The notes beneath the pieces were generated by a model that saw only the letters and a program-made list of their open reading frames with translations, had not been told where the DNA came from and made no database searches. A stretch of DNA of 64,000 nucleotides from Papio anubis (lineage: Eukaryota; Chordata; Mammalia; Primates; Cercopithecidae), in contig NC_044990.1 in NCBI RefSeq assembly GCF_008728515.1, positions 12,235,156 through 12,299,155 of the forward strand, given 5' to 3'. Position numbers and translations under genes: made by a program. This document shows, piece after piece, positions 12,845 to 22,100 of the stretch. The stretch's first letter is position 1. The number at the start of each line of letters is the position of its first letter.

Positions 12845-13200
12845 GAAGGTTTTGAAAGCTGCAAGTTTGTATGGATTTCAGAATTAATGAAGAACCAGTG
12901 AAACTCTTCTGGGTAGAGAAATTGTATTACTGGTGCTATCCCTTAGGAAAATTAATCCAGCAGCCATGTGTAGGTGGGAATAGAATGGGCAGAGACAGAC
13001 ACTGGGGAGACTGGTTAGGCTCAGGGGGACCAGTCAAGAGGCTGTTAATAGAAACCAGTCTAGATGTGCCAAAGCCTGAACAGGCAAGTGGGGGAGAGAA
13101 TGCAAAGGGAAGACTAAGTGAGAGGACAGTGCAAAGGCAGATGTGTGTCTTGGCAGCTGGCAATGCAAGGGAATAGATGAGGAGGAAAATTAAAAAATAC
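12845..13200 (-). mobile_element. L2 internal 3' region, reverse
   Basis: The block gactggttaggctcaggggg, gaccagtcaagaggctgtta and the following purine-rich, GA-repeat-like text match the reverse complement of the L2 pre-terminal region (agaccagttaggaggctgtt type). The open frames across it are chance frames in a GA-rich repeat. Confidence 0.5.
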
Positions 13201-13273
13201 TAATGATTAGGGTAAGCATACAATCAGGTTAAGTTTATGCCTGTCATCCCAGCATAATTATTCACAGTGCCCC

Positions 13274-13672
13274 TGTATTGGTCCATTCTCACCCTGCTAA
13301 TAAAATCATACCTGAGACTGGGTAATTTATAAAGGCAAGAGGTTTAATTGACTCACAGTTCAACAGGGCTGGGGGAGGCCTCAGGAAACTTAGAACCATG
13401 GCAGAAGGGGAAGTAAACACGTCCTTCTTTACATGGCAGCAGCAAGGAGAAGTGCTGAGCGAAGAGCAGGAAAAGCCCCTTAAAAACCGTCAGATTCCGT
13501 GAGAACTCACTATCATGAGAACAGCATGGAGGTAACCACTCCCGAGAGTCAATTACCTCCCACTGGATCTCTCCCATGACACGTGGAGATTGTGGGAACT
13601 ACAATTCAAAATGAATTCCCCAGTCTCAGGTATGTTTTTATTAGCAGGGTGGGGACATAGTCAACCATATCA
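13274..13672 (-). mobile_element. MaLR solo LTR (MSTA/THE1 type) with internal inverted insertion
   Basis: A complete reverse-oriented MaLR LTR of 399 bp. It runs from TGTATTGGTCC through ctgggtaatttataaaggca, cctcaggaaacttagaacca, acacgtccttctttacatgg and gagaacagcatggagg to a terminal accatatca. It is flanked by a perfect 5 bp TSD gcccc (13269-13273 and 13673-13677), proving a solo LTR. Abnormally, the normal gagattt-type text before ggtggggacat is replaced by about 30 bp (13619-13651) that is the reverse complement of 13290-13322, with one mismatch in 33. Otherwise divergence is modest. Confidence 0.93.
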
Positions 13673-13706
13673 GCCCCCTTTCAAACCAAAAAATGCCCCA
13701 GTTTGG

Positions 13707-13888
13707 CTGATTAAGTAATATGACTGGATTTGATCATATTACTTAATATGCTTCATATTAAGTAATATGGTAAAACCATACTTAATAGAAGAGAAATATG
13801 GTTTGACCATACTATTTAACTATGGTTTTACCATATTACTTAAACTATATTACTTAATATGGTTTTGACCATATTACTTAATATAAGC
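13707..13888. repeat. AT-rich palindrome and inverted-repeat cluster
   Basis: Several perfect inverted repeats overlap. 13711-13723 pairs with 13734-13746. 13735-13750 (catattacttaatatg) pairs with 13754-13769 across a 3-base loop. 13758-13780 pairs with 13821-13843 over 23 bp. Variants of atatggttttaccatatt also recur at 13797-13811 and 13858-13885. The unit attacttaatatg appears on both strands throughout. It begins only 35 bp past the solo LTR. No known transposon family is recognised. Confidence 0.9.
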
Positions 13889-13984
13889 TTAATGTATAAA
13901 GCTACACCCTAGCTTTAAGCACAGGTGATGAACAGGACATAAAGATGAGTTAGGCTGGTTTGCAGCGGGTAGAGATGAAGTGAT

Positions 13985-14230
13985 ATTCATTCATTCACTC
14001 AGCATTTTCCAAATGTCAATTATGTGCCAGGTACTCTTCTAAAGTGCTAAGGATACCTAAGTTTAAATAAAAATGACAGCAAAGAGCCTTGTCCTCCTGG
14101 AGTTTATGACTTAGTGGGTACTCACACATTCTGGAAGTCGTGCGGAGGAGGAAATGGGAAGGCAGCAGGGTGAAGGTGCAAGAATTACAGCTGGGGCAGT
14201 CTCAAGCACAGAATCAAGAATGAAGGATTA
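13985..14230 (-). mobile_element. L2 3' end, reverse
   Basis: It reads attcattcattcactcagca, then aattatgtgccaggtactct, gtgctaaggatacctaagtt and cctggagtttatgacttagt, the reverse complement of the L2 terminal region. It is interrupted by the Alu monomer at 14231 and probably continues at 14411. Confidence 0.75.
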
Positions 14231-14376
14231 GCCAGGCACCTAATAGTCCCAACTAATCAGGAGGCTGAGGTTGGAGCATCGCTTGAGCCTGGAAGTTCAT
14301 GGCTGTAGTGAGCTGTGATTGCACCTGTGAATGTCCACCACACTCTATCCTGACCAACATAGCGAGACCCCATCTC

Positions 14377-14404
<28 letters not shown>
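14231..14404 (+). mobile_element. 7SL-like Alu monomer (FLAM_A type) with TSD
   Basis: The body runs gccaggcacctaatagtccc, aggaggctgaggttggagca, tcgcttgagcctggaagttc, gctgtagtgagctgtgattg, cacctgtgaatgtcca, then catagcgagaccccatctct and about 24 A. The cctgtgaatg... piece is retained from 7SL RNA and is lost in ordinary Alu. With the single-monomer length this points to an early fossil Alu monomer. The flanks aaggatta (14223-14230 and 14403-14410) form a TSD. Confidence 0.8.
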
Positions 14405-14408
<4 letters not shown>

Positions 14409-14410
14409 TA

Positions 14411-14760
14411 GAATTTGAAAGGAGGAAGCTGACAATTTAGATATAGATATGGATCTTTATGGAATGACGAAGCTTTGGGATTGGGTGAGATATCTCCCTG
14501 ACAGAGACCAAAGAAAGAAGAGACCTTGGGCAGTGCCTAGGCTTAGGGGACAGAATGAGGAGCCAATAAGCCTGAGAAGGAGAAGTTAGGGAGGTGAAAG
14601 AAGCACCAGGACACTGCTCTATGATAGCCAAGGAAGCAGGGAGGTCAAGGGCCCTCCAGGTAACAATATCAAAGGCTGCTGAGAGTTCTAGGAGACAGGC
14701 CTGGGGCCACTATGGGGAAGAGGAGGGTTGGCTTTGGGAAGGAATGCAACATGTACTAGG
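14411..14760 (-). mobile_element. Probable L2 pre-terminal region, reverse
   Basis: Purine-rich text such as ggggacagaatgaggagcca, caaggaagcagggaggtcaa and tatcaaaggctgctgagagt resembles the reverse-oriented L2 region upstream of its 3' end. It continues the L2 fragment left of the Alu monomer. The match is loose. Confidence 0.5.
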
Positions 14761-16074
14761 GGGTTGTCAGTAAGATGTTACATGGTATCAGCAAGTAAGA
14801 AAAACTTACTGAGACTCTTAAGGTGTCCGATTTATTCTTAGATAGTTTTATGTATTTTATGCTATTTTGTTTCTATTGTTAGTAAAAACAACCATTTTGT
14901 TGTTATTGCTCCTAGAGGCTTGGAAGAAAATTAAGCAAAAGCTGTAAGCATCTCCTTTTCCATCAATAATGAGTACATATTTTTTCTCACAGGATTACCC
15001 TGAGGATGGGTTATAGATAACGCCTGTGTGCTTTAAAAATCTGAAGTAGCAAACAAGAGCCATGTTCTGGTAAAAACAAAAAACAAAAACAAAAACAAAA
15101 AATATTTAATTTTACTTTGTGTCTTCTTTCAAATGTGAAGAGACATCTGGGAAAAAGACTGAAGGTAGTAAGAGGCATGTGTGACCTTCATGATACTGAA
15201 TGGAAAAAATACTGGATTTTCTCTGGAAGGTCAAAGCTCTTTTATCTCTCCAGAATTGTCAGTACTACGACTGTTATTATTCTTATTAGTTCTATTGCTC
15301 TTTGCATGATGATAGAAAAATGTTATCGTAGACTCATGGGACCAAAAGAAATCGTAGCAGAGCATTTATATTATTCTCCCCCACCCCTGCTTATATTCTC
15401 ATCTCCCCCAGGACACACACGCACAAACATGGCCATGCAAGCTCCACTTAGGAGGATGACAATGCATCCTATTTTTAATGCTTTTAGGGAAGATGATATA
15501 ATATTCCAGGATAATCCATATCATCATAGAAAAGCCTACACTGAGAGCAGGAAGGTGTGTGATCACCTTCTGGGTTATAATGTAGTCCTTTTTCGTTTTT
15601 TCCTTGTCCTAAACCCAGAGGTTGGGGCTGGGAGCAGTTTTTTCACCCACCAGAGAAAAGCAGGAATTGATTGAATGGGTAAATCAGTAATAACCTATCT
15701 AAAAACCAAATAAACAAGGTCCTGTTATTAAAGCCATTCACAATAGCCAATACAATTCTGGTAGGAATGTTTGGTAATTTCTCAGTGGCTGGATGGCTAC
15801 TTTTACAGCCCTGGGACAATGCTGGCATGAGTCACTATTTGTCCAATGAAGCAACTGAGCCAAGTTTATTTTAAAGAGGGGTCTCCAGACTTTCCTTGGT
15901 TATCACACTTGTAATTCATGCAGCACGTTAGCCAGTGGTGTTCTCACGGAAGTGGGTGGTTAAACTTAAAATTGGCAAAGCAAGCAAGCCTTGGCATTTC
16001 AGCACCCCCACTCCCTACTGAGACCGGCCGACTCCACTCCCAAGGCCAGGCTGAATCTCCACTGTGCCACACAG
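14761..16074. other. Unique sequence with (AAAAAC)n tract
   Basis: About 1.3 kb without recognised repeats except a short AAAAAC tract at 15073-15102. It holds the longest non-repeat reading frame of the window, listed separately. No splice or promoter structure was recognised. Confidence 0.5.
15177..15674 (+). other. 165-codon ATG reading frame, no known function
   Basis: This plus-strand frame is open from 15117, but its first ATG is at 15177, giving 165 residues. The translation has one hydrophobic, membrane-like stretch (TTTVIILISSIALCMMIE, about residues 30-47 from that ATG) followed by a basic YRRLMGP patch. The rest is mixed and of low complexity in places. I recognise no domain. The ATG context (aggcATGt) is weak, and no upstream promoter or downstream poly(A) signal is evident. 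A chance frame is the default view. It is listed because it is outlying in length for non-repeat DNA here. Confidence 0.2.
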
Positions 16075-16260
16075 GGAGCTGTCACCCCAAACATACCAAA
16101 TGCATTCCACCCTCTGCACCTTTGCTCTCCCTGTTCTCATGTCTTTTCTCCTCTTCCCACCTGCATTAGTCTTATCTTCCAAGGCCCACCTGGAGCTGCA
16201 TCTCCTCCACTACACCTTGACTTGCTGTGATTCTCAGGAATAATTCCATTCTCTGAAAAC
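16075..16260 (+). mobile_element. L2 fragment
   Basis: Text such as cctctgcacctttgctctcc, ctgttctcatg and tccaaggcccacctggagct fits the plus-oriented L2 block cctttgcac...ctgttcc ... aaggcccagctcaaatg. It is diverged and lacks the 3' terminus. Confidence 0.5.
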
Positions 16261-16283
16261 CTGCACTTTTTATGAGAAACATA

Positions 16284-16580
16284 GGCCGGGCGTGGTGGAT
16301 CACATCTGTAATCCTAGGACTTTGGGAGACTGAGGCAAGCAGATCGCTTGAGCCCAGGAGTTCAAGACCAGCCTGGGCAACATGGTGGAGCCCTGTCTCT
16401 ACCAAAACTACAAAAATTAGCCAGGTGTGATGGTGCTTGCCTGTGGTCCCAGCTACCAGGGAGGCTGAGGTGGGAGGATCTCTTGAGCCTGAGAAGTCAA
16501 GGCTGCAGTGAGCCGAGATCACGCCACTGCACTCCAGCCTGGGCAACACAGTAAGACCCTATCTCAAAACAAAAAAACAA
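16284..16580 (+). mobile_element. AluJ, full dimer
   Basis: It starts ggccgggcgtggtggatcac. It has the older-Alu wording gcccaggagttcaagaccag and cctgggcaacatggtgg, the middle A-rich linker, a full right arm, and a tail of aaaacaaaaaaacaa. The flank gagaaaca before it and agaaaca after it suggest a short TSD. Confidence 0.92.
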
Positions 16581-17104
16581 GAAACACGATTTGACATGTA
16601 GTGTACTTGATCTCAACTGTCATTTATTTGTACCATCACCTCAAATGGACTATAAAACTGGATCTGATTTTCCTTAGAGAACTCTTATGACAATTGACTA
16701 TGATATCCTATCACATGTTTGAAAGCACCTTGTAAAATAGTCACATTAAAAATACACCCTATAGTATTTTTTTCCTGACATTTGCAGAATTTTTCATAAA
16801 AGCCATATAACAATATTTAAAGGGTTAGAAATCAGATCCCTTTACAATGGCGGTTTTAATTGGAAGGATTATAATGCATAATGTAAATTTTACTTTCATG
16901 TTTGCTCAGGTAACTCCTTTATTGACATGACCCCATCTCTGATTTGACATTTAATAGGACTTAGAAGGGTAGGAGGTTTTCTGTTTGTATATCACAACAT
17001 TTAATTGCCTGTTCTCTCACTGGGAAGGCATGAGAAAGACACTTTGTATAATTAAAATAAATAGATAATACTGATGTAGAAATGGATGTAAATATAGATA
17101 AGTT
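16581..17104. other. Unassigned AT-rich sequence
   Basis: About 520 bp without a recognised repeat or gene. Confidence 0.5.
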
Positions 17105-17270
17105 TAATCTTCACAACAGGCCCGGGAGGTGGACAATATTCACATCCTCTTTTACAGATAAGGACACAGAGAACCAAATAGTTCAGTAACTTCCCCAAGG
17201 TCACACAGCGGGTGACGAGCTGGGATTCACACCCAGCGTTCTGATCCCAGGGTTCACATCCTTGCTTAGT
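17105..17270 (-). mobile_element. MIR SINE, reverse
   Basis: The antisense MIR core is clear: ttaatcttcacaacaggccc, ttttacagataaggacacag, cttccccaaggtcacacagc and gctgggattcacacccagc. Confidence 0.85.
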
Positions 17271-17324
17271 CACTTTACTGTGACAAGGCAGCAAAGACCT
17301 GAGCAAGATTTGATTCCATTTAAT

Positions 17325-17570
17325 TTGAGCATCATTTATTGGACATTTACTAACTGCCAAGCTCTATGCTAAGTGCTAGGGATGAAAAATGAATATGATA
17401 AGGTCCCTGCACTCAAGGACAATGTTCTCAGACATGACTCATAAAAACACATAATTTTAATACTCTGATAAGGGCGATAAAATAAATGCATGCAAGACAG
17501 AGAAGTGCGATAAAATAAATGCATCAGACAGATGTTTTATAGTTTGACTTATTTATTTTACATAAAATGT
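17325..17570 (-). mobile_element. L2 3' end, reverse
   Basis: It reads tttattggacatttactaac, then ccaagctctatgctaagtgc and tagggatgaaaaatgaatat, followed by ccctgcactcaaggacaatg. This L2 text continues to an Alu inserted at 17574. A 33 bp period doubles the word gcgataaaataaatgcat (17474-17491 and 17507-17524). Confidence 0.75.
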
Positions 17571-17573
17571 GGA

Positions 17574-17898
17574 GGCTGGGTGCGGTGGCTGATGCCTGTA
17601 ATCCCAGCACTTTGGGAAGCTGAGGCGGGCAGATTACCTGAGGTGAAGAGTTCAAGACTAGCCTGGCCAACATGGTGAATTCAAGACCAACCTGGCCAAC
17701 ATGGTGAAACCCCGTCTCTACTAAAAATACAAAAATTAGCCGGGTGTGGTGGCAGGTGCCTGTAGTCCCAGCTATTCGGGAGGCTGAGGCAGGAGAATGG
17801 CTTGAGCCTGGGAGTCAGAGGTTGCAGTGAGCTGAGATTGTGCCACTGCACTTCAGCCTGGGCAACTGAGCGGGATTCTGTCTCAAAAAAAAAAAAAA
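17574..17898 (+). mobile_element. AluS with internal 29 bp tandem duplication
   Basis: An Alu dimer starting ggctgggtgcggtggctgat and ending in 14 A. In the left arm the segment beginning ttcaagac and ending catggtgaa occurs twice in tandem (17651-17679 and 17680-17708), with two differences. This makes the element about 29 bp longer than normal. Right-arm wording (ttgcagtgagctgagattgt) is AluS-like. Confidence 0.93.
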
Positions 17899-17918
17899 CA
17901 GTGGAGAATACCCCTATG

Positions 17919-17921
17919 ATA

Positions 17922-17966
<45 letters not shown>

Positions 17967-17971
17967 CTCAC
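17919..17971 (+). repeat. Compound (TC)n(AC)n(TC)n microsatellite
   Basis: A block of TC repeats passes into about 17 AC units and back into a short TC block, 21 bp beyond the Alu A-tail. It is likely length-polymorphic. Confidence 0.93.
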
Positions 17972-17999
17972 ATAAATTCAAGTTCATCCAGTTGGCATA

Positions 18000-18290
18000 G
18001 CCATTTCCTCTGTGTGCTCTCTTAGGTAAGACTGTATGCAAAGGAGAGAACTGTCTCTGCCCTGGCCCTGAAGCAAGAAATTAGTCAAAGGGGGAGGCAG
18101 GAAAGGATCAGGTAAATAGATGCAAGAGAATACAGTGGTGTCAATGTTGTCACAGAAGAAAGAACAAAGTTCCCAGAGAAGCTATTTGAACTAGACCTTA
18201 AAGAAACAGGCAACTGACAAGCCAAAGTGGGGCTGGGGCAGAGAGAGATGGAGAGCAGGCCGGGCCTTTCCAACCAGAGGGTACCTGTGC
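18000..18290 (-). mobile_element. L2 pre-terminal region, reverse
   Basis: The text gaactagaccttaaagaaac, aggcaactgacaagccaaag and ggggctggggcagagagaga resembles the reverse-oriented L2 motif (tttgagctgagacctgaagg ... gagg). Together with 17325-17570 this is probably one L2 copy split by the Alu and microsatellite. Confidence 0.55.
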
Positions 18291-18689
18291 CAGGTTCAGG
18301 TGGGGAAGGGACGTGTATTCAGGGTGATTACCATCCAATAATTTCCCACAGCTGCCCCATCCAGGGCTTGTCCTTTAAGTTTCCTACAGAGACAGAACTG
18401 ACTTGTCCATGGCCACAAAGGATGGGCATGGTCACATCAACTCCATAAGCTGAAGATCTTGGCTCCCGGCGCAAACGCACAGACCAGGAGACCACGCTAC
18501 GCTACAGTCATAAACGGAGCATGGCAAACCTTGCAGGCACTGAGTCATGGGGAATCGAATGTTCTTAGTGGAATTATCTGAAGTTCTGTGATTTGTTGGA
18601 TAACTTCAGGTCACTTGCCCCGAATTTTAATTATTTCTTCTGAGCAAATTACATTTCAAGTTAAGTCAATCCTGTTATAAAAGTTGTGC
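18291..18689. other. Unassigned unique sequence
   Basis: About 400 bp with normal GC content. No gene or repeat recognised. Confidence 0.5.
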
Positions 18690-19018
18690 CCATGCTCCCT
18701 GGCACCCAGGGCTTTTGCGGTGCTGTGCCCTGTCCCCTCACCACAGGTAACTCCTACTCTCCAGTGTTCTCAGCTGAAATGCCACTTCTCCTAGGCCCTC
18801 CCTACACTGGGCAGGTCACTGATATAAACTCTCAGGATACCATGTATCTTTTCCTCCTTAGAATTGATATCAACTGTAATTTTAAGTTTATTTATGTGGT
18901 TATTTCTTTACTGTTGGTCCTTTCAGTAAACTCTGAAATTCATGAAGGCAGGGACCCTGATTCTGCTCGATATTGTATTGTAGCAAACCGGCACACAAAT
19001 GTTAAGTAAACAAATAAA
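18690..19018 (+). mobile_element. L2 LINE 3' end
   Basis: Landmarks are tcagctgaaatgccacttct, cctaggccctccctacactg, cattcatg-type aaattcatgaaggcagggac and a diverged terminal atgttaagtaaacaaataaa. The copy ends with the typical L2 terminus. Confidence 0.75.
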
Positions 19019-19104
19019 CCTGGATTCAAGAACTCTAAAAGGCCATAATTTAAGAGAGTAGAAATTGTGAGACTCTGCATATTTTGGCTATAGCCTAGGC
19101 CTCA

Positions 19105-19198
19105 TTTGAAATTATAGAAAAATGTGATTACACTGGTAAGAAATAGGCTATCTCATGTTTGAAATTACCGAAAAACATGATTACATTGGTAAATAAAT
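19105..19198 (+). repeat. Diverged tandem duplication, period about 53 bp
   Basis: Copy 1 (19105-19145) and copy 2 (19158-19198) share the frame tttgaaatta..gaaaaa..., gattaca.tggtaa and aaata, with a few substitutions between them. A third, poorer echo (attatagaaaaatggtattc) follows near 19217. No known element explains it. Confidence 0.65.
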
Positions 19199-19647
19199 GC
19201 TCTTCCATTGATAAGCATTATAGAAAAATGGTATTCCTTTGATTTAGCTATTCCATTGGTAGCTAAATAAATATTAGCTGTTACTATTATAATTAGTGAA
19301 CAACATAAACATAGTTGCCTTTAGTATTATTTCATGATATCTAGCTTCCAGGCAGTACTTTATTTATATACGCAACATAATTGGCATTTACATACTTTAA
19401 ATATGTTTGGCTTAGTGGGTCTGGGCGGGTCTGGGATGGTGGGTAACATCTAGTTAGAGCTTCCATTATAAATTGAAAAATAAAATCAGGGAAATCAAAC
19501 TTTCAAAATTTATTTAGATTCCCTCATAAGACATTTCGTATTTCTCCCACTATTTCCCTTTCTTTGTCTCACAGACATGCCACATGGGTAGCGTATGCTT
19601 CCTTTGAGGCACAGAAATATGACACACAGAGAAGAATCTGGCATTAA
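19199..19647. other. Unassigned AT-rich sequence
   Basis: About 450 bp. It includes the echo of the tandem unit described just upstream and a short duplicated word gtctgggcgg/gtctgggatgg near 19421. Nothing else recognised. Confidence 0.5.
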
Positions 19648-19784
19648 GGCTGGCCACAGTGGCTCAAGCCTGTAATCTCAGCACTTTGGGAGGTCCAGGC
19701 AGGAGAATTGCTTGAGGCTAGGAGGTTGAGGCTGTAGTGAACTCCCGCCTGGACAACAGAGTGAGACCCTGTCTCAAAAAAAAA
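19648..19784 (+). mobile_element. Alu left monomer (FLAM_C-like)
   Basis: One monomer only: ggctggccacagtggctcaa, cactttgggaggtccaggca, gcttgaggctaggaggttga, then a shortened join to cgcctggacaacagagtgag and an A tail. About 20 bp of the usual end (the atcgcgccactgcac part) are missing. Confidence 0.8.
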
Positions 19785-19858
19785 GGTCTGCCAACGGCTT
19801 CTGCAGGGACCAGTGTAACTGGCACACAGTCAGTGTTTGATTCGAAACACAAAGCTGC

Positions 19859-20171
19859 GGCCGGGTGCAGTGGCTCACACCTGTAATCCCAGCACTTTGG
19901 GAGGCCGAGGCAGGTGGATCACCTGAGGTCAGGAGTTTGAGACCAGGCTGGCCAACATGGCAAAACTCCATCTCTACTAAAAATAGCAAAAAAAAAAAAA
20001 AATTTGCTGGGCATGGTGGCAGGCACCTGTAATCCCAGCTACTTGGGAGGCTGAGGCAGGAGAATTGCTTGAACTTGGGAGGCAGAGATTGCAGTGAGCT
20101 GAAATCGCGCCATTACACTCCAGCCTGGAAAACCGAGTGAGACTCTGTCTCAAAAAAAAAAAAAAAAAGAA
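19859..20171 (+). mobile_element. AluSx, full dimer with 15 bp TSD
   Basis: It starts ggccgggtgcagtggctcac and runs through both arms to a poly(A) tail. Perfect TSD gaaacacaaagctgc lies at 19844-19858 and 20172-20186. The body sits only 74 bp beyond the FLAM_C monomer. Confidence 0.97.
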
Positions 20172-20186
20172 GAAACACAAAGCTGC

Positions 20187-21634
20187 ACATTCCCTTTCTA
20201 GTCATCCCCATGTCTCCTGCACCTGGTACTTTGTGAGTTTGTTTTTCTACCAGAAGTTTTCATCCATGAGGAGGTGGAGTGTTGGGGGAGGGGAAGTGGT
20301 TTGGCCAGCTAAATGTATACAACAGGGAGCTCGTTCAAGGGCACCAAGTTCGATTATTAATTTGGCCTGACCAACCAAGACAGCACAAGGCTGGAATTCA
20401 AACTTTGATTGCATGGTTCTATTTAATGTGTCATCTGCAAGATAAATTATCCCTGGGAGAGAAACTTGGTTAGCTAGCCCAGCTCTAACGCAAAGATAAT
20501 GAAGGCGTAAGGACAGTGTCTTCTACAATGAGGTCTGATCACAGGCTGTACTCAGATAAAAGGAACAGTGAGATTGCTTTGAATCTGACAACCAATAATA
20601 ACAACTAGGTAGCTTCTTCCCTTAGCTGTAACCCTGCTGTTTACTACCTGGTGACTGTTGAAGGGAAATCCTTCTCTTCAGTTTCTAAAGCAATGGTTAC
20701 AGCACTGTCATGTTGCCAGCCAAGCTAAGAGTCCGGGAAGCTGACTATTAAATCACAAAAACCACTCAATAAGGTTTGTTAAACACTGACCAATCCATAT
20801 TTTAATGTATCTTAAGAGTACTCTGTGTTCACTGGCCCGAGAAAGCAAATGCTTTCAAATCACGTCATTTAATATTAATAAGCTGCAATGAACTTTAAAA
20901 AGTGGCAGTTATGTACTGTAGCACAAAAGTAAATAATCCTGGAAGTAGAGTAGTACAACAGTGAATTAGCATAAAAATAGAATATACTAATTTGAATTGT
21001 AGAATAAGGACTCAAAGTACAGAGTATTGAAACTACTCTGATGGTTAGTTAATTACACCCACCATGTTCTACAGAAAGGTAGTCCTCAAATTCTTTGATC
21101 TCTTCATGCACTGTGGTACTCATATCCTGCCCATCTCCTTAATCCTTACTCCACCCACCTCTACCCTCAAAAGAGACTGCATGCTGAGCAAGGGGGGACT
21201 TAGTTAAATGTGCCCAGGGCTCCATGGGAAGACCACAGGTGGTAAACTAGCAGAGAGCAGATGACCTTCATATGGAACCAAAATGATGGCAGAGAATAGA
21301 AGGAGACTCCAAAGAATATACATAATCTTTTTCCTGAATCATATCTGAGTTGACAATAGTTTCAGTCCCTCTGGGTCCCAAGTGTTCAATACACCTTGGA
21401 AATCCGGATTTTTAGTTTGGAAGAAAGGTATGGAATATAAAAAAAAACAGAAAGGGAAATTGCTCTTAGCTGCACCCACAGAGTGTCAAAGTAAGAAAGT
21501 TTTCAAAATGAAAAAAGGAAAAGTGCCTGTTTGGTAGAGCTGTCCTAAACTGTGAGCACAGAAAAAAAGTAAAATTGCTCAGAAAAATATGAAATCAGAA
21601 GCCAGAGGAACTGGTAACTGAGGAAAAGAGTATT
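20187..21634. other. Unique sequence, no recognised gene
   Basis: About 1.45 kb with short chance frames only. No recognised interspersed repeat. Confidence 0.5.
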
Positions 21635-21680
21635 TGCCCAGAATGGTAAAAAAAAAAAAAAAAAAAAAAATGCCCAGAAT
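21635..21680 (+). mobile_element. Tail-only poly(A) insertion flanked by a TSD
   Basis: The word tgcccagaat occurs at 21635-21644, is followed by ggt and 23 A (21645-21670), and then recurs exactly at 21671-21680. This is the layout of an L1-mediated insertion (TSD, body, tail, TSD) in which the body is reduced to three bases or none. A chance duplication by replication slippage is the alternative. Confidence 0.65.
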
Positions 21681-21756
21681 TTTTACCTGTTTAAGAGCAG
21701 AGACAAAGGGGAACGAGAAGGGTAAACCAGATAACTAGATTTTAAAAGCTTAACTT

Positions 21757-22087
21757 GGCTGGGTGCGGTGGCTCACGCCTGTAATCCCAGCACTTTGGGA
21801 GGCAGAGGAAGGCAGATCACCTGAGGTCAGGAGCTCCTCACCAGCCTGGCCAACATGGTGAAAACCTGTCTGTACTAAAAATACAAAAATTAGCCGGGCT
21901 TGGTGGCACATGCTTGTAGTCCCAGCTACTTGGGAGGCTGAGGCAGGAGAATCACTTGAGTCCAGGAGGCAGAGGTTGCAGTGAGCCAAGATTGTGCCAC
22001 CACACTCCAGCCTGGGCAGCAGAGCAAGATTCTGTCTCAAAAAAATTAAAAAAAAAAAAAAAATTAAATAAAAATAAATAAAATTTA
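21757..22087 (+). mobile_element. AluSx, full dimer with TSD
   Basis: It starts ggctgggtgcggtggctcac and ends in a long patterned A-rich tail (aaataaaaataaataaaa). TSD aaaagcttaactt lies at 21744-21756 and again at 22088-22100. The left arm reads aggagctcctcaccagcctg, a local change from gttcgagaccag. Confidence 0.96.
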
Positions 22088-22100
22088 AAAAGCTTAACTT

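Noticed and set aside
13707..13888. CRISPR-like or regulatory repeat array
   Set aside because: The units are irregular, AT-rich and inverted, with no spacers. The genome is a vertebrate one, so CRISPR is not a candidate.
14231..14404. Functional 7SL RNA gene
   Set aside because: Only about half of the RNA is present, the body is mutated, and it has an A tail and TSD, so it is a retrotransposed Alu-type monomer.
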